Shown here: positions 26,050 through 35,227 of the stretch, one piece after another | Layout of the letters: the number at the start of each line of letters is the position of its first letter | How positions within the stretch are numbered: the first letter of the stretch is position 1 | Assembly: GCA_900770785.1 (NCBI GenBank) | Contig: CAAGLJ010000101.1 | Coordinates: 35,274-99,273, forward strand | Direction: 5' to 3' | DNA length: 64,000 nucleotides | Origin: Lachnospiraceae bacterium | GTDB taxonomy: Bacteria; Bacillota; Clostridia; Lachnospirales; Lachnospiraceae | The notes under the pieces: generated by a model | What the model was told of the DNA's origin: nothing | Seen by the model: the letters and a program-made list of their open reading frames with translations, nothing else | The model's database searches: none | Position numbers and translations under genes: made by a program

Positions 26050-27045
26050 TTATAATACATCTGAAAAATGTACCTTCAGCCGTTTGAAAACCAAAGCCCC
26101 CAAACCGAAAATCACAACCGTAATAATCCAGAAGTACATGGTGGAATAAAAATCTTCAAAAAACCAGGTTTTCTCATAAATTGCACTGCGATAGCCATTT
26201 ACGATGTAAACCAGCGGATTGATTTTCACCAGCATCTGTACCCTGGGGCCAAACTGATGAATATCCCACATTATGGGTGTCGCCCACATCCCCACCTGCA
26301 GCAAAATATTGATAATCTGTCCCAAATCTCTGAAAAACACGATGACAGAGCAGGTTGTATAGCAGAGTCCCAGCACAAAAACGAACAGGCAAAAGCTGTA
26401 ATAAAAAATCTGTATGGTATATAGACTGGGATAGTAGCCGTAAAGAATGCCGATGAGCAGCAGTATGCCGATGAAAAACACATGAATAAAGGCAGCCGCA
26501 ATAATCTTGATAATGGGCAGTATGCTGATTTTAAACACCACCTTTTTTACCAGATAATTATATTCCAGCATGGCATTGGTTCCGCTTTGCAGGCTTTCGG
26601 TAAAATAAAACCAGGGCACCAGTCCGGCGGTAAGAAACAGCACATAGGGAACGGTGCCTCCGGCTGCCTGGCGACCGGAATCCATGATAATATCAAAGAC
26701 AATGTAATACATCGCCACCGTCACCACCGGCTGAACCATCGCCCAGACTGCCCCCAGATAGGAGCCTGCATACCGCTTTTTAAAATCGTTTTTGGCCAGC
26801 TTCCAGATTAAATGTCTGCTCTGAAAAAGTTCAGCAGGCAATACCGTAATCTTATCGTACAGAAGGGCAAAGCCCAAAACAGCTATAAAAATAATTCCAC
26901 AGGCAATCATCTTCTTTACCAGTTCATCTTCCGGGTCTGCCAGAGGATTCTGATAAAACACAATAACAGCTGCCATGATCAACATGGCAACTGTAAAAAG
27001 AGAAATTCCTGTTTTTTTGCCGATTCGTTTTTTCGTCGTATTCAT
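26050..27045 (-). CDS. wzm: Polysaccharide ABC exporter permease
   Basis: A 331-residue permease of the ABC-2 / Wzm-TagG family. The core is recognised by the segment LAKNDFKKRYAGSYLGAVWAMVQPVVTVAMYY and by GLVPWFYFTESLQSGTNAMLEYNYLVKKV. The usual six membrane segments are present. An added N-terminal part of about 65 residues carries two further hydrophobic segments (SLFTVAMLIMAAVIVFY and MIACGIIFIAVLGFALLY). It exports lipid-linked glycan with the Wzt protein. Confidence 0.93.
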   Translation of the reverse strand: MNTTKKRIGKKTGISLFTVAMLIMAAVIVFYQNPLADPEDELVKKMIACGIIFIAVLGFALLYDKITVLPAELFQSRHLIWKLAKNDFKKRYAGSYLGAVWAMVQPVVTVAMYYIVFDIIMDSGRQAAGGTVPYVLFLTAGLVPWFYFTESLQSGTNAMLEYNYLVKKVVFKISILPIIKIIAAAFIHVFFIGILLLIGILYGYYPSLYTIQIFYYSFCLFVFVLGLCYTTCSVIVFFRDLGQIINILLQVGMWATPIMWDIHQFGPRVQMLVKINPLVYIVNGYRSAIYEKTWFFEDFYSTMYFWIITVVIFGLGALVFKRLKVHFSDVL

Positions 27046-27057
27046 TCCGGTCTCCCG

Positions 27058-27609
27058 TTATCTCCCAAAAGACTCAATACCGGGCCATTTGGTGTCTTTT
27101 TCCGACAGGATCAGCTCCATCCCCTCCGGTATGGGCCATTCAATTCCAATCTGAGGATCATTCCATAAAAGTCCACCTTCATCATCGGGACGGTAAAAGT
27201 CGGTACATTTATAGGCAAACTCTGCATAGTCGGATAATACCACAAAACCATGAGCAAAATTTTTCGGGATAAAGAACTGTTTTTTATTCTCCTCACTTAG
27301 AATCACGCCATACCACTGGCCAAAGGTAGGAGAAGCCTTCCTTAAATCCACTGCCACGTCGAAAACCTCTCCCCGCACCACTCTCACCAGCTTGTCCTGA
27401 GGAAACTGTTTCTGAAAATGAAGTCCCCGCAATACTCCTTTTTTCGATGCAGACTGGTTATCCTGCACGAATACTTCTTTCATTCCTGCTGCTTCATAAT
27501 CCTTATAATTATAAGTTTCCATAAAATAGCCTCTGGAATCTCCAAAAACCTGAGGTGTAATCACCTTCAGTCCTTCAATATGGCATGTTTCTACTGTTAT
27601 CTTTCCCAT
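27058..27609 (-). CDS. rfbC: dTDP-4-dehydrorhamnose 3,5-epimerase
   Basis: A 183-residue RmlC-type cupin epimerase. Family features are GDSRGYFMETYN, QDNQSASKKGVLRGLHFQ (catalytic His region), KLVRVVRGEVFDVAVDLR and NFAHGFVVLSDYAEFAYKC. It acts on the RfbB product to give dTDP-4-dehydro-L-rhamnose. The start at 27609 gives the normal length and has GGAAAG upstream; 14 residues of an in-frame lysine-rich extension are excluded. It lies in the long rfbB-led operon, between the GH25 gene and wzm. Confidence 0.94.
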   Translation of the reverse strand: MGKITVETCHIEGLKVITPQVFGDSRGYFMETYNYKDYEAAGMKEVFVQDNQSASKKGVLRGLHFQKQFPQDKLVRVVRGEVFDVAVDLRKASPTFGQWYGVILSEENKKQFFIPKNFAHGFVVLSDYAEFAYKCTDFYRPDDEGGLLWNDPQIGIEWPIPEGMELILSEKDTKWPGIESFGR

Positions 27610-27669
27610 AACTTTCTTTCCAATCCTTGTTTTCTTTTTTCTCTTTTCCATAAAGAGTGAGCCTTCTGC

Positions 27670-28923
27670 TTAAGGGTTATTCTGCATCTCTTCCATATCC
27701 AGAAAACTTAAGTTCAAATCTACCCTTCCTTCAATTCCCAGAATCCTTCCCGAAGAGCTGTACTGCCACATATGATACTTTTTATCATATGTGGGTGCAT
27801 CTGCATATTCCGCCAGCCAGATAACGATATTATCCGGCAGTCTGGAAGTATCCAGCTTATTATTATACCAGTTCTTGCTGGCGTAGATGCCCGCCTGATA
27901 GCCGCTGTTTCGGATAGTTTCACAAAAGGCTTCGCAGACAGCAGTTCTGGTTTTCACATCCAGCCCATCCGCTCTTCCTTCACCACCGGCTCCCTCTGTA
28001 TCAATGAATACAGGATAGGTCAGTTTATAATCCCGGCAAAGCTCAAGCACCATACTGGCCTCTTCTACCGCCTCCACCTGATTGATTGCCTGGGTGAAGA
28101 AATAGACTCCAACGGGAATTCCGGCCTCAGTAGCCCCCTCAATATTCTTCCTAAAATAATAATCCTCTACCAGACTGCCGGTAACGCTTCCCCGGTAGCC
28201 TACACGAATAATGGCATAGCTTACTCCCGCATCCTTTACCTTTGCCCAGTCGATGGTCTCGTTCCAGCGGGAAACATCTATGCCGAAAGCGGCATCCTCT
28301 CTGGTCAGAATCTGAGAAGGTCCGCTGCCCTCTTCCGTTTCCTCTATACGCCCTCCATCCTCTGCCAGAGCGTCCACTTCCTTCTCTGTTTTGATCAGCA
28401 GGGAAATATCTCCAATGGCTACATATTCCACCCGGGACTTGACCTTCACCGGCATTGCTTCGCGAGGAACGATAAAGCCTTCCTTCTCCATGAGTTTCAC
28501 CTGGTATTCCCCGGCACTCAGCTCGCCCACATAGATGATTCCATCCCGGTCCAGATCCTTATACTCGTCCTCACCGTTAATCAGGATTTTAAAAAACTGC
28601 CCCTCAACGGTTTTGCCATCCTTGTCCACAATCTGCACCCTGAGATCCTTCTCCACAGAGGTGGCAATTAAGGAGAGGCTTTCTCCCTCCTGTTCTTTTT
28701 GATCCATATCTGCATCATCGAAAAAGGTCTCGTCTTCCATCCATCCGTACAAATCATCTCCAACCTGCCCCTCCAGAAGAATTTTCTCCGTCTCCTGGGG
28801 AGTGGCTGCCGCTTCTTTTTGCTGTCCCGGTCCTAATCCGTTGGAATAGAGCACTACACCAAAAATAGTAATCATAAACAGAATAGAAATCAGGATTGTA
28901 TTTCGTAAAAATCTAGAGTCCAT
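27670..28923 (-). CDS. Membrane-anchored GH25 muramidase with Cna-B-like domain
   Basis: A 417-residue protein with one N-terminal membrane segment ([21 protein letters not shown]), a beta-rich Cna-B-like module (about 90-175: [34 protein letters not shown]) and a C-terminal GH25 domain (about 205-415). The catalytic acids are in GIDVSRWN and YPVFIDTE (DxE); YHMWQYS and DLNLSF close the barrel. GH25 enzymes cut the MurNAc-GlcNAc bond. It overlaps the rfbA stop, so it is part of the sugar-nucleotide operon. It is a paralogue of the protein at 31004-33952. Confidence 0.92.
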   Translation of the reverse strand: MDSRFLRNTILISILFMITIFGVVLYSNGLGPGQQKEAAATPQETEKILLEGQVGDDLYGWMEDETFFDDADMDQKEQEGESLSLIATSVEKDLRVQIVDKDGKTVEGQFFKILINGEDEYKDLDRDGIIYVGELSAGEYQVKLMEKEGFIVPREAMPVKVKSRVEYVAIGDISLLIKTEKEVDALAEDGGRIEETEEGSGPSQILTREDAAFGIDVSRWNETIDWAKVKDAGVSYAIIRVGYRGSVTGSLVEDYYFRKNIEGATEAGIPVGVYFFTQAINQVEAVEEASMVLELCRDYKLTYPVFIDTEGAGGEGRADGLDVKTRTAVCEAFCETIRNSGYQAGIYASKNWYNNKLDTSRLPDNIVIWLAEYADAPTYDKKYHMWQYSSSGRILGIEGRVDLNLSFLDMEEMQNNP

Positions 28924-29782
28924 TTGCAACCTCTGTTAAATATTGTCCATAAGCCGTTTTCAAAAGCGGTTCTGCCAGGGTCAACAGCTGTTCTTTCGTA
29001 ATAAAGCCTCTTTTATAGGCAATCTCCTCAATACAGGAAATATAAAGCCCCTGCCTTTTTTGAAAGGCAGCCACAAAATCCGAAGCCTCCAATAAAGAAT
29101 CATGGCTTCCCGTATCCAGCCAGGCAAAGCCTCTTCCCATGGTTTCTACTCTCAGCTTTCCCTTTTCCAGATAGGCATTGTTTACTGCCGTGATCTCAAT
29201 TTCTCCTCTTGCAGATGGCTTCACCCCTTTGGCTATTTGCACCACCTCATTATCATAAAAATACAGACCCGGAACCGCATAATTGCTCTTTGGTTCACTG
29301 GGCTTTTCCTCTATGGATAAAGCTCTGCCCTCTTCATCAAATTCCACCACCCCATACTCTCTGGGATCCCTTACATAATAACCGAAAATGGTGGCTCCTT
29401 CCGCTCTTTCCGCCACTTCTCTAAGGAGGCGAGAAAAACTCTGTCCATAGAAAATATTATCTCCCAGTACCAGAGCCACCCTATCCGTACCAATAAACTC
29501 TTCTCCAATGATAAAGGCGTCTGCCAGTCCCCTGGGATATTCCTGAACGGCATAGCAAAGAGAAAGCCCCAGCTGGCTTCCATCCCCCAAAAGCTCCTTA
29601 AATACGGGTAAATCCCTGGGTGTGGAAATAATCATAATCTCCCGAATACCTGCCAGCATCAGTGTAGACAGCGGGTAGTAAATCATAGGCTTGTCATACA
29701 CCGGCATGATCTGTTTGGAAATGGCCTTGGTCAGAGGATACAGTCTCGTCCCTGAACCGCCCGCTAAAATAATCCCTTTCAT
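28913..29782 (-). CDS. rfbA: Glucose-1-phosphate thymidylyltransferase
   Basis: A 289-residue RmlA-type nucleotidyltransferase. The dTTP loop is [55 protein letters not shown] and FAWLDTG follow as in the family. It makes dTDP-glucose from glucose-1-P. The start at 29782 has GAGG seven bases upstream. It is the second gene of the rfbB-led operon. Confidence 0.96.
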   Translation of the reverse strand: MKGIILAGGSGTRLYPLTKAISKQIMPVYDKPMIYYPLSTLMLAGIREIMIISTPRDLPVFKELLGDGSQLGLSLCYAVQEYPRGLADAFIIGEEFIGTDRVALVLGDNIFYGQSFSRLLREVAERAEGATIFGYYVRDPREYGVVEFDEEGRALSIEEKPSEPKSNYAVPGLYFYDNEVVQIAKGVKPSARGEIEITAVNNAYLEKGKLRVETMGRGFAWLDTGSHDSLLEASDFVAAFQKRQGLYISCIEEIAYKRGFITKEQLLTLAEPLLKTAYGQYLTEVANGL

Positions 29783-29800
29783 GGTCATCCTCGCCCTCTC

Positions 29801-30883
29801 TTAATCTTCTTTGTACATTTCCTGATAATATTTCTGGTAATCCCCGCTGGTCACATTCTTCATCCAGTCCTCATGCTCAAAGAACCACTGGATTGTCCGT
29901 CTGATTCCATCCTTAAACATGGTTTCCGGCTCCCAGCCGATTTCCTCTCTGATCTTGTCCGGGGCAATGGCATATCTTCTGTCATGCCCTTTCCTGTCTT
30001 CCACATAGGTAATCAGCTCCTCTGTTACCAGTGCTTTCCTGGGATCTGCCTCAGGCAGCATTTCCTGTAAAGTATCCAGAATAATATAGATAATCTCTAT
30101 GTTCTGCTTTTCGTTGTGTCCCCCCACGTTATAAGTCTCAAAGAGTCTGCCCTTTTCCTGTACCATGTCAATGGCCTTTGCATGATCCTCCACATACAGC
30201 CAATCCCGAACATTCTTTCCGTCTCCGTATACCGGCAGCTTCTTTCCCTGTAAAGCATTATTAATAATGAGAGGAATCAGCTTCTCTGGAAATTGATAGG
30301 GTCCATAGTTGTTGGAGCAGTTGGTAATATTGGCCGGAAATTTGTAGGTGTCCATATAGGCCTTTACCAGCATATCGGAAGATGCCTTGCTGGCTGAATA
30401 GGGGCTGTGGGGATCATAGGGAGTGGTTTCATAGAAGTAGGTTCCCTCTTCCTCCAGCGAACCATAAACCTCATCGGTGGAAACATGGAGAAACTTCTTA
30501 CCTTCCTTAAAGCTTCCATCAGGAAGCTCCCAGGCCTCCTTCGCACAGTTTAACAAAACCAGAGTTCCCAGTACATTCGTCTGCACAAAAACCTCAGGAT
30601 TGCGGATACTTCTGTCCACATGGCTTTCTGCCGCAAAATGCACCACTCGATCAATATCATTTTCCTCAAAAATTTTATGAATCGCTTCTTTGTCACAGAT
30701 GTCTGCCTTTACAAAGGTATAGTTCTCCCGGTCTTCAACCTCCTTCAGATTCTCCAGGTTTCCCGCATAGGTAAGCAGATCAACATTGATAATCCGAATG
30801 TCCTTGTCATATTTACGAAACATATAATGAATATAGTTAGATCCAATGAAACCGGCTCCCCCGGTTACTAAATAGGTTCTCAT
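29801..30883 (-). CDS. rfbB: dTDP-glucose 4,6-dehydratase
   Basis: A 360-residue short-chain dehydrogenase of the RmlB type. It has the NAD-binding GGAGFIGSNYIHY, the AAESHVDRSI segment, the S/D/E and YSASKASSD motifs of the active site (YxxxK) and RDWLYVEDH. It converts dTDP-glucose to the 4-keto-6-deoxy form. The start at 30883 has GGAGG eight bases upstream. It is the first gene of an operon running to 18530. Confidence 0.96.
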   Translation of the reverse strand: MRTYLVTGGAGFIGSNYIHYMFRKYDKDIRIINVDLLTYAGNLENLKEVEDRENYTFVKADICDKEAIHKIFEENDIDRVVHFAAESHVDRSIRNPEVFVQTNVLGTLVLLNCAKEAWELPDGSFKEGKKFLHVSTDEVYGSLEEEGTYFYETTPYDPHSPYSASKASSDMLVKAYMDTYKFPANITNCSNNYGPYQFPEKLIPLIINNALQGKKLPVYGDGKNVRDWLYVEDHAKAIDMVQEKGRLFETYNVGGHNEKQNIEIIYIILDTLQEMLPEADPRKALVTEELITYVEDRKGHDRRYAIAPDKIREEIGWEPETMFKDGIRRTIQWFFEHEDWMKNVTSGDYQKYYQEMYKED

Positions 30884-30915
30884 GGCATACTCCTCCACTT
30901 TCAAAAGTTGTTCCT

Positions 30916-30921
30916 ATTGTA
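30916..30921 (-). promoter_or_regulatory. Candidate -10 of the rfbB operon
   Basis: TACAAT on the minus strand, about 33 bases before the rfbB start, with no convincing -35. A promoter is needed here because a terminator lies just upstream. Confidence 0.3.
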
Positions 30922-30950
30922 ACATAGTTTTTTCTATTTGGATATAGCTA

Positions 30951-30994
30951 AAAAAGGCTGCTGCAATACTCTTTCAAATTGCAAACAGCCTTTT
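30951..30994 (-). terminator. Terminator of the large GH25 gene
   Basis: AAAGGCTG-TGCAAT pairs with ATTGCA-CAGCCTTT around an AT-rich loop. On the minus strand the stem ends in a T run. It lies 10 bases after the stop at 31004 and separates this gene from rfbB. Confidence 0.85.
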
Positions 30995-31003
30995 GGGTCA
31001 GAT

Positions 31004-33952
31004 TCAATAATTCATATAGCTTAAATTCATATCCACATTCGTGCTGATTCCGGGAATCCTTCCCTTATCAGAATACTGCCACATATCATATCTTCCGCCA
31101 TAGGTAACCTGACTGTTGTATTGAGCCAGCCAGATTTTATAGCCACTCAGGGCACTGAGGTTCATTTTCTGGCTCAGCCAGGTCTTATTAGCGTAAATAC
31201 CAGCTCTATAACCACCGTTCTGAATGGTCTGACAGAAGGCATTGATGACTCTGGTGCGGGTGGCCGCATCCAGTCCATCTGCCCGTCCACCGCTGCTTTC
31301 CACGTCGATAAATACGGGATAGGATATCTTGTAATTCTTAATCTGGCTGAGTACCATAGAGGCTTCCTCTACCGCTTCCACCTCGTTTACCGCCTGGGTA
31401 AAGAAGTAAACTCCTACCTTAAGCCCCGCGTTGGTAGCCCCCTGGATGTTCTGCCTGAATTTGGCATCCTCCACCAAAGCTCCCTTGGTAGAGCCTCTGA
31501 AGCCGGTACGGATAATGACATAGGATACACCGGAATTTTTCACCTGCTGCCAGTCGATATTTCCATTGTGGGTAGATACATCGATCCCCAGAATACCGGA
31601 ACCGGTATACAGTGAACCATCACTGTTAAAGGTGTATTTTGCCCCCTGGATAACCTGTTCTCCGGTTACCTTATTGCCATTTTTGTCAAAATAATAGGTT
31701 TTCCCATCCAGATTCTGCCATCCGGTATACTTGTACTGAGAACTTGTCTCTTTTTTATAGAAGGTATCGTATTTATAATAGTCTGCTACCTTCGCTTCGA
31801 TATACTGTCCATTAGCATAATAATATACCTGACTGCCATCCTTTGCCTTCAAAGCAGTAGTCGTATCTATTTTGGGATCATAGTTGGCAGAAACCTTTAT
31901 TACACAGGTTGCACTTTTTCCGTCTGCCGTTACCGTAATCGTCGTCTCACCTGCTGCTTTTGCCGTAACCTTTCCATTGTCTACCGTTGCCACGCCTGAA
32001 TTAGAGGAGGACCAGGAAAGTGTTTTTCCTTCAGGAGTCACTGTGGCCTTTAAGGTCAGTGTCTCCCCCGTTTTTAAAGAGGCGCTGGTTCTATCCAGGG
32101 AAATCCTGGTCTCCACTGCCTTTGCTGTTACGGTCACACTACAGGAAACCGTTTTGTCTCCTGCTTTGGCAGTTATGGTAGTATTACCGGCCTTAACCCC
32201 GGTGACTATCCCTTTATCATCCACTTTGGCAATACTGCTGTCGACACTGCTCCAGCTTACCGTCTTATTGGTAGCATCATCAGGCTTAACCGTAGCCGTT
32301 AATGTGGCCGTTTGCCCCTCTTCCAGAGAAAGAGTCGTCTGGCTTAAAATAATCTCCGTTACCGCAACCTCCTTAGGCGGCTGTGGTGTCTCCGGCTCAC
32401 TGGGTTTCGGTGTCTCCGCCTCACCGGTGTCTGGTGTTTCAGGTTTATCGGTCTCTGGATTCTCAGGCTTACCGGTATCTGGTGTTTCCGATTCACTGGG
32501 TTTTGATTCTTCCGGCTTGCCGGAATCCGGTGTGCCCGCCCCACCAGGATTTGGCGTCTCCGCCGTGTCCGGAGCAGAAGGTGTGCCTGTCTCTGTCTCC
32601 GGCTTATCAGGGACATCACTGGTAGCACTGGTAGCATAGAAGCTCCTGATAAGACTCAGGCTGGCTTTCTGTGATGGCTCTCCAATATCACTTTTATTAA
32701 TCTGTATGTAGGTGGAATCTGAGCCTGTCTCCGTTTTCGTAGACTCTACCCATTCTACCGTATCCGTCAGAGTGGCTTCCGTTTCCACCTTGGCGGCTGT
32801 ATCCTCCTGTGCCACGTTTACCTGACTTTCGCTCTTAATCTCATCGGACACATCAATTTTCTGATAGTCAATATTCTCTTTTACCTTAATCGTCTCCTGG
32901 GCAGTGCTGAAGCTGTAGCCCTCCATATCCGCCAACTCCACCATGGCAACGCTGTAGCTTCCCGGCTCCAGTCCGGTAAGATAAATTATACCATCTTTAT
33001 CTTCATCCTTCTTACTGTAGGATTTGCCCCCTGGCTCAGTAATTTTTACTTCAAAAAGAACATTTCCAATCAGTTTTCCATTTTTACTGTTGACAAATTT
33101 AATCTTCAGATCTCTCTGAACAGAGGTAAGCTTCATGGACACTCTAACCTCGTTATCCAACTCTTCCTCTTCATATTCCTTTAACAGCTCTTCTTCAACC
33201 TGAGCCGCCTCTATCATGGCTTTTCTGGCATCTGCCACTGCCACCAGGGTATCTCCGCCAATCACGCCTACATTTTGCAGCTGTTCTCCAATGGGAGCCA
33301 GGGCCTCTACCTGTCGTTTCACCATCTGCTTTCCAAAAAAGATACCTCCGGTTACCAGACCCAGTACCAGAATGCAGACTCCGGTAGCTGCTACAATCTT
33401 ATCGGCAGCACTGAAACGGGCAAAAAAATCGCTGATGTGGTCGCCCAGGGTAAATGCTTCCAGCTCTTCTTCCCCTTCCTCATCTTCATTCATTGCCAGG
33501 TACTCCAGCTCCTCTTCTTCGCTTTCCAAGTCCAGCTCCGTCAGTCCATCTGCTTTACTTTGGGCTTCCCCTGCCGTCACTTCCTCCAGATTCAGCTCCG
33601 TCAGACCATCCGCTTTACTTTCGGCTTCTTCTGCCGTCACTTCTTCCAGGTTCAGCTCCGTCAGGCTATCCGCTTTACTTTCGGCTTCTCCTGCCGTCAC
33701 TTCTTCCAGGTTCAGTTCCGTCAGACCATCCGCTTCACTTTCGGCTTCTCCTGCTTCCTTCATCAGCTCGCTTACTTTCTGCGGCATCAGTTCTTCTGCG
33801 GTTTCCATGGAGTTTTGCTGCTTTTTCGTCTTAAGCTCATGTGCAATATCCAGCCTGGACCAGCCTGCGGTTTCATCCAGGTTGATTACATCCAGCTCCC
33901 CTGCTTCATCCCACTGCTTATTTTTCTTCTTCCTATTAAAAAAACCTTTCAT
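31004..33952 (-). CDS. Large GH25 muramidase with Big_2 domains and internal repeats
   Basis: A 982-residue single-pass protein. A cytoplasmic N-terminal part of about 190 residues is acidic and holds 20-residue repeats (TELNLEEVTAGEAESKADGL type). One membrane segment follows (KIVAATGVCILVLGLVTGGIFF). Outside are a Cna-B-like module, a PETPD/GKPE-rich stalk, two Big_2 Ig-like domains (LSLEEGQTATLTATVKPDDA and SASLKTGETLTLKATVTPEG), a choline-binding-like repeat (KYTGWQNLDGKTYYFDKNGN) and a C-terminal GH25 domain (GIDVSTHNGNIDW, YPVFIDVESSG). Its start has GGAGG six bases upstream. It likely remodels peptidoglycan at the surface. Confidence 0.92.
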   Translation of the reverse strand: MKGFFNRKKKNKQWDEAGELDVINLDETAGWSRLDIAHELKTKKQQNSMETAEELMPQKVSELMKEAGEAESEADGLTELNLEEVTAGEAESKADSLTELNLEEVTAEEAESKADGLTELNLEEVTAGEAQSKADGLTELDLESEEEELEYLAMNEDEEGEEELEAFTLGDHISDFFARFSAADKIVAATGVCILVLGLVTGGIFFGKQMVKRQVEALAPIGEQLQNVGVIGGDTLVAVADARKAMIEAAQVEEELLKEYEEEELDNEVRVSMKLTSVQRDLKIKFVNSKNGKLIGNVLFEVKITEPGGKSYSKKDEDKDGIIYLTGLEPGSYSVAMVELADMEGYSFSTAQETIKVKENIDYQKIDVSDEIKSESQVNVAQEDTAAKVETEATLTDTVEWVESTKTETGSDSTYIQINKSDIGEPSQKASLSLIRSFYATSATSDVPDKPETETGTPSAPDTAETPNPGGAGTPDSGKPEESKPSESETPDTGKPENPETDKPETPDTGEAETPKPSEPETPQPPKEVAVTEIILSQTTLSLEEGQTATLTATVKPDDATNKTVSWSSVDSSIAKVDDKGIVTGVKAGNTTITAKAGDKTVSCSVTVTAKAVETRISLDRTSASLKTGETLTLKATVTPEGKTLSWSSSNSGVATVDNGKVTAKAAGETTITVTADGKSATCVIKVSANYDPKIDTTTALKAKDGSQVYYYANGQYIEAKVADYYKYDTFYKKETSSQYKYTGWQNLDGKTYYFDKNGNKVTGEQVIQGAKYTFNSDGSLYTGSGILGIDVSTHNGNIDWQQVKNSGVSYVIIRTGFRGSTKGALVEDAKFRQNIQGATNAGLKVGVYFFTQAVNEVEAVEEASMVLSQIKNYKISYPVFIDVESSGGRADGLDAATRTRVINAFCQTIQNGGYRAGIYANKTWLSQKMNLSALSGYKIWLAQYNSQVTYGGRYDMWQYSDKGRIPGISTNVDMNLSYMNY
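33541..33756 (-). repeat. 60-bp in-frame tandem repeat
   Basis: Three full copies (33541-33600, 33601-33660, 33661-33720) and one partial copy of a 60-bp unit encode a 20-residue acidic repeat in the cytoplasmic part of the large GH25 protein. Copies differ at only a few bases, so the copy number may vary between strains. Confidence 0.9.
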
Positions 33953-34012
33953 CCATTCCTCCATAAGTAGGGTCTTACTTTCACTACATATTTGCTTATG
34001 TAAACTCGTATT

Positions 34013-34041
34013 ATTATAGCATCAACTTATCCTGCTTTCAA
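34013..34041 (-). promoter_or_regulatory. Sigma-A promoter of the large GH25 gene
   Basis: TTGAAA (34036-34041) and TATAAT (34013-34018) on the minus strand, exactly 17 bp apart, about 60 bases before the start codon. This is close to the consensus and makes the gene monocistronic together with the terminator at 30951. Confidence 0.75.
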
Positions 34042-34183
34042 CCGCCAGCAAAAAAGTTGTTCTGGTAAAGACTGGAAACATTCTGTCGATTTTTACAGGA
34101 AAATAACGATGGAAACAGATTGCAATGTTCATCCAAAATCTGCCAAAATAAAAGAAAAATCACTAAGAAATGAGAGAAATGTC

Positions 34184-34507
34184 ATGATGTATATTCATTT
34201 TTGTAAAAACTGTAAACGAATCCATATGCTGAACGGTCATAAAATGTTCTGTCCCCGCTGCAACCAGTCTCTGACTGAGCTGCAAATGCCTTATCTGGAC
34301 TACGTTGCCCTTAATGCAACAGAGCGGACTCTATTCATGGAACTGTGCAATGATGAAGCCAGCCTGAAGGAATTGAGTACTACCTACCGTATGTATAAAT
34401 ACAGTAAGTGGTACCGCAACCTTCAGTCTGCTTCCGTAAGCTGTGCTCCGGCTGCTTCCAGCGGTCACACCTCCTCCTGCCTTTCCCCCGAAGCCCTGCT
34501 TTCCTGA
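34184..34507 (+). CDS. Small zinc-ribbon protein
   Basis: About 107 residues. A zinc ribbon is formed by CKNC near residue 7 and CPRC near residue 23 (HFCKNCKRIHMLNGHKMFCPRCN). The rest is hydrophilic (LDYVALNATERTLFMELCND). The start is uncertain: the ATG at 34184 begins where the zinc ribbon begins, whereas the ATG at 34109 has a better AGGAAA site and would add 25 residues. No function is known to me; it may bind nucleic acid or a partner protein. It is convergent with the SMR-type pair. Confidence 0.65.
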   Translation: MMYIHFCKNCKRIHMLNGHKMFCPRCNQSLTELQMPYLDYVALNATERTLFMELCNDEASLKELSTTYRMYKYSKWYRNLQSASVSCAPAASSGHTSSCLSPEALLS

Positions 34508-34511
34508 GAGG

Positions 34512-34850
34512 TCAGGTGTAATAAACCATGATCCCTGCCAGAATACATAAAATCCCTGCCAGCTTCCTTAAGGATATTTTTTCCTGGAAGAACCAGCGGC
34601 TTAAAAGGGGGACCAGCACATAGCCCAGTGCCTCTACTACTGGCACGCTCAAAAAAGACAGCTGTTTGTAGGCCATAATGGTAAGCAGCGTTGATACGAA
34701 CAGCATACCATAACCCCCTGCCACATATCCGTTAAGGTACTCCTGTATTCTGGAGGAATAGCTTTTCTGTGCCCCTTTTTTCAGTAAAATCTGAGAAAAG
34801 GAGGCCAGACATACAGAACACACTGCCAAAACAAGGTAAAACTGCTTCAC
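34512..34850 (-). CDS. Half-size SMR/EamA-type membrane protein (second of pair)
   Basis: A 112-residue protein with four membrane segments of the small multidrug resistance / DMT superfamily: FYLVLAVCSVCLASFSQILLKKGA at the start and VVEALGYVLVPLLSRWFFQEKISLRKLAGI at the end. The start is GTG, overlapping the upstream TGA (GTGA) and served by AGGAGG. Together with its neighbour it resembles the ArnE/ArnF heterodimer, which flips undecaprenyl-phosphate-aminoarabinose. The position beside a glycan cluster supports a lipid-linked sugar role, as inference. Confidence 0.8.
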   Translation of the reverse strand: MKQFYLVLAVCSVCLASFSQILLKKGAQKSYSSRIQEYLNGYVAGGYGMLFVSTLLTIMAYKQLSFLSVPVVEALGYVLVPLLSRWFFQEKISLRKLAGILCILAGIMVYYT

Positions 34851-35227
34851 TCTTCTTCCTCCTGTTTCTCTGTATTGATAATCAAAATACCCACTATTAC
34901 CAGCCCGATTCCTGCCAGCTGCCTGATTCCGATTTCTTCCCCGAAAATAATCCTTGCCCAAAGGGCGGACCAGAGCAGAGCCATTGCTCTGTTGGCATAG
35001 GCAAGCGATAGCGGAAACCGCTTAATCAGCTGTTGCCAGAAAAGAGCATATATCCCCAGAAAAAATAGCTCCAGTCCAAAAAAAATAAGAAACCGTCCCA
35101 GAGTTTCCCCGGCCGAGGAAAATTTGGCCATAACAGTGGAAATGGTGTAAATAATAACTACTCCCTGTAAAAGCAGGAGCTGTTTTAAGGATATTCTTTT
35201 ATCCATATCATTCATATCAGTCCTCAT
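34847..35227 (-). CDS. Half-size SMR/EamA-type membrane protein (first of pair)
   Basis: A 126-residue protein with four membrane segments; LLLLQGVVIIYTISTVMAKFSS at the start and AYANRAMALLWSALWARIIFGEEIGIRQLAGIGLVIVGILII at the end are DMT-like. It is translationally coupled to the second half-size protein. The C terminus is acidic (EKQEEEE). Two different four-segment proteins in tandem suggest an obligate heterodimer. Confidence 0.8.
   Translation of the reverse strand: MRTDMNDMDKRISLKQLLLLQGVVIIYTISTVMAKFSSAGETLGRFLIFFGLELFFLGIYALFWQQLIKRFPLSLAYANRAMALLWSALWARIIFGEEIGIRQLAGIGLVIVGILIINTEKQEEEE

Noticed and set aside
31884..32639. 251-codon plus-strand frame opposite the Big_2 region
   Set aside because: Antisense to the Ig-like domains and stalk; low-complexity valine/serine sequence without a plausible start site.
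33541..33756. CRISPR array
   Set aside because: The 60-bp units are contiguous without spacers and are in frame in a protein.
33216..34019. Long open frames on the plus strand opposite the large GH25 gene
   Set aside because: They are antisense to a clear protein with recognisable domains; their Ser/Ala-rich repeats only mirror the 60-bp repeat.
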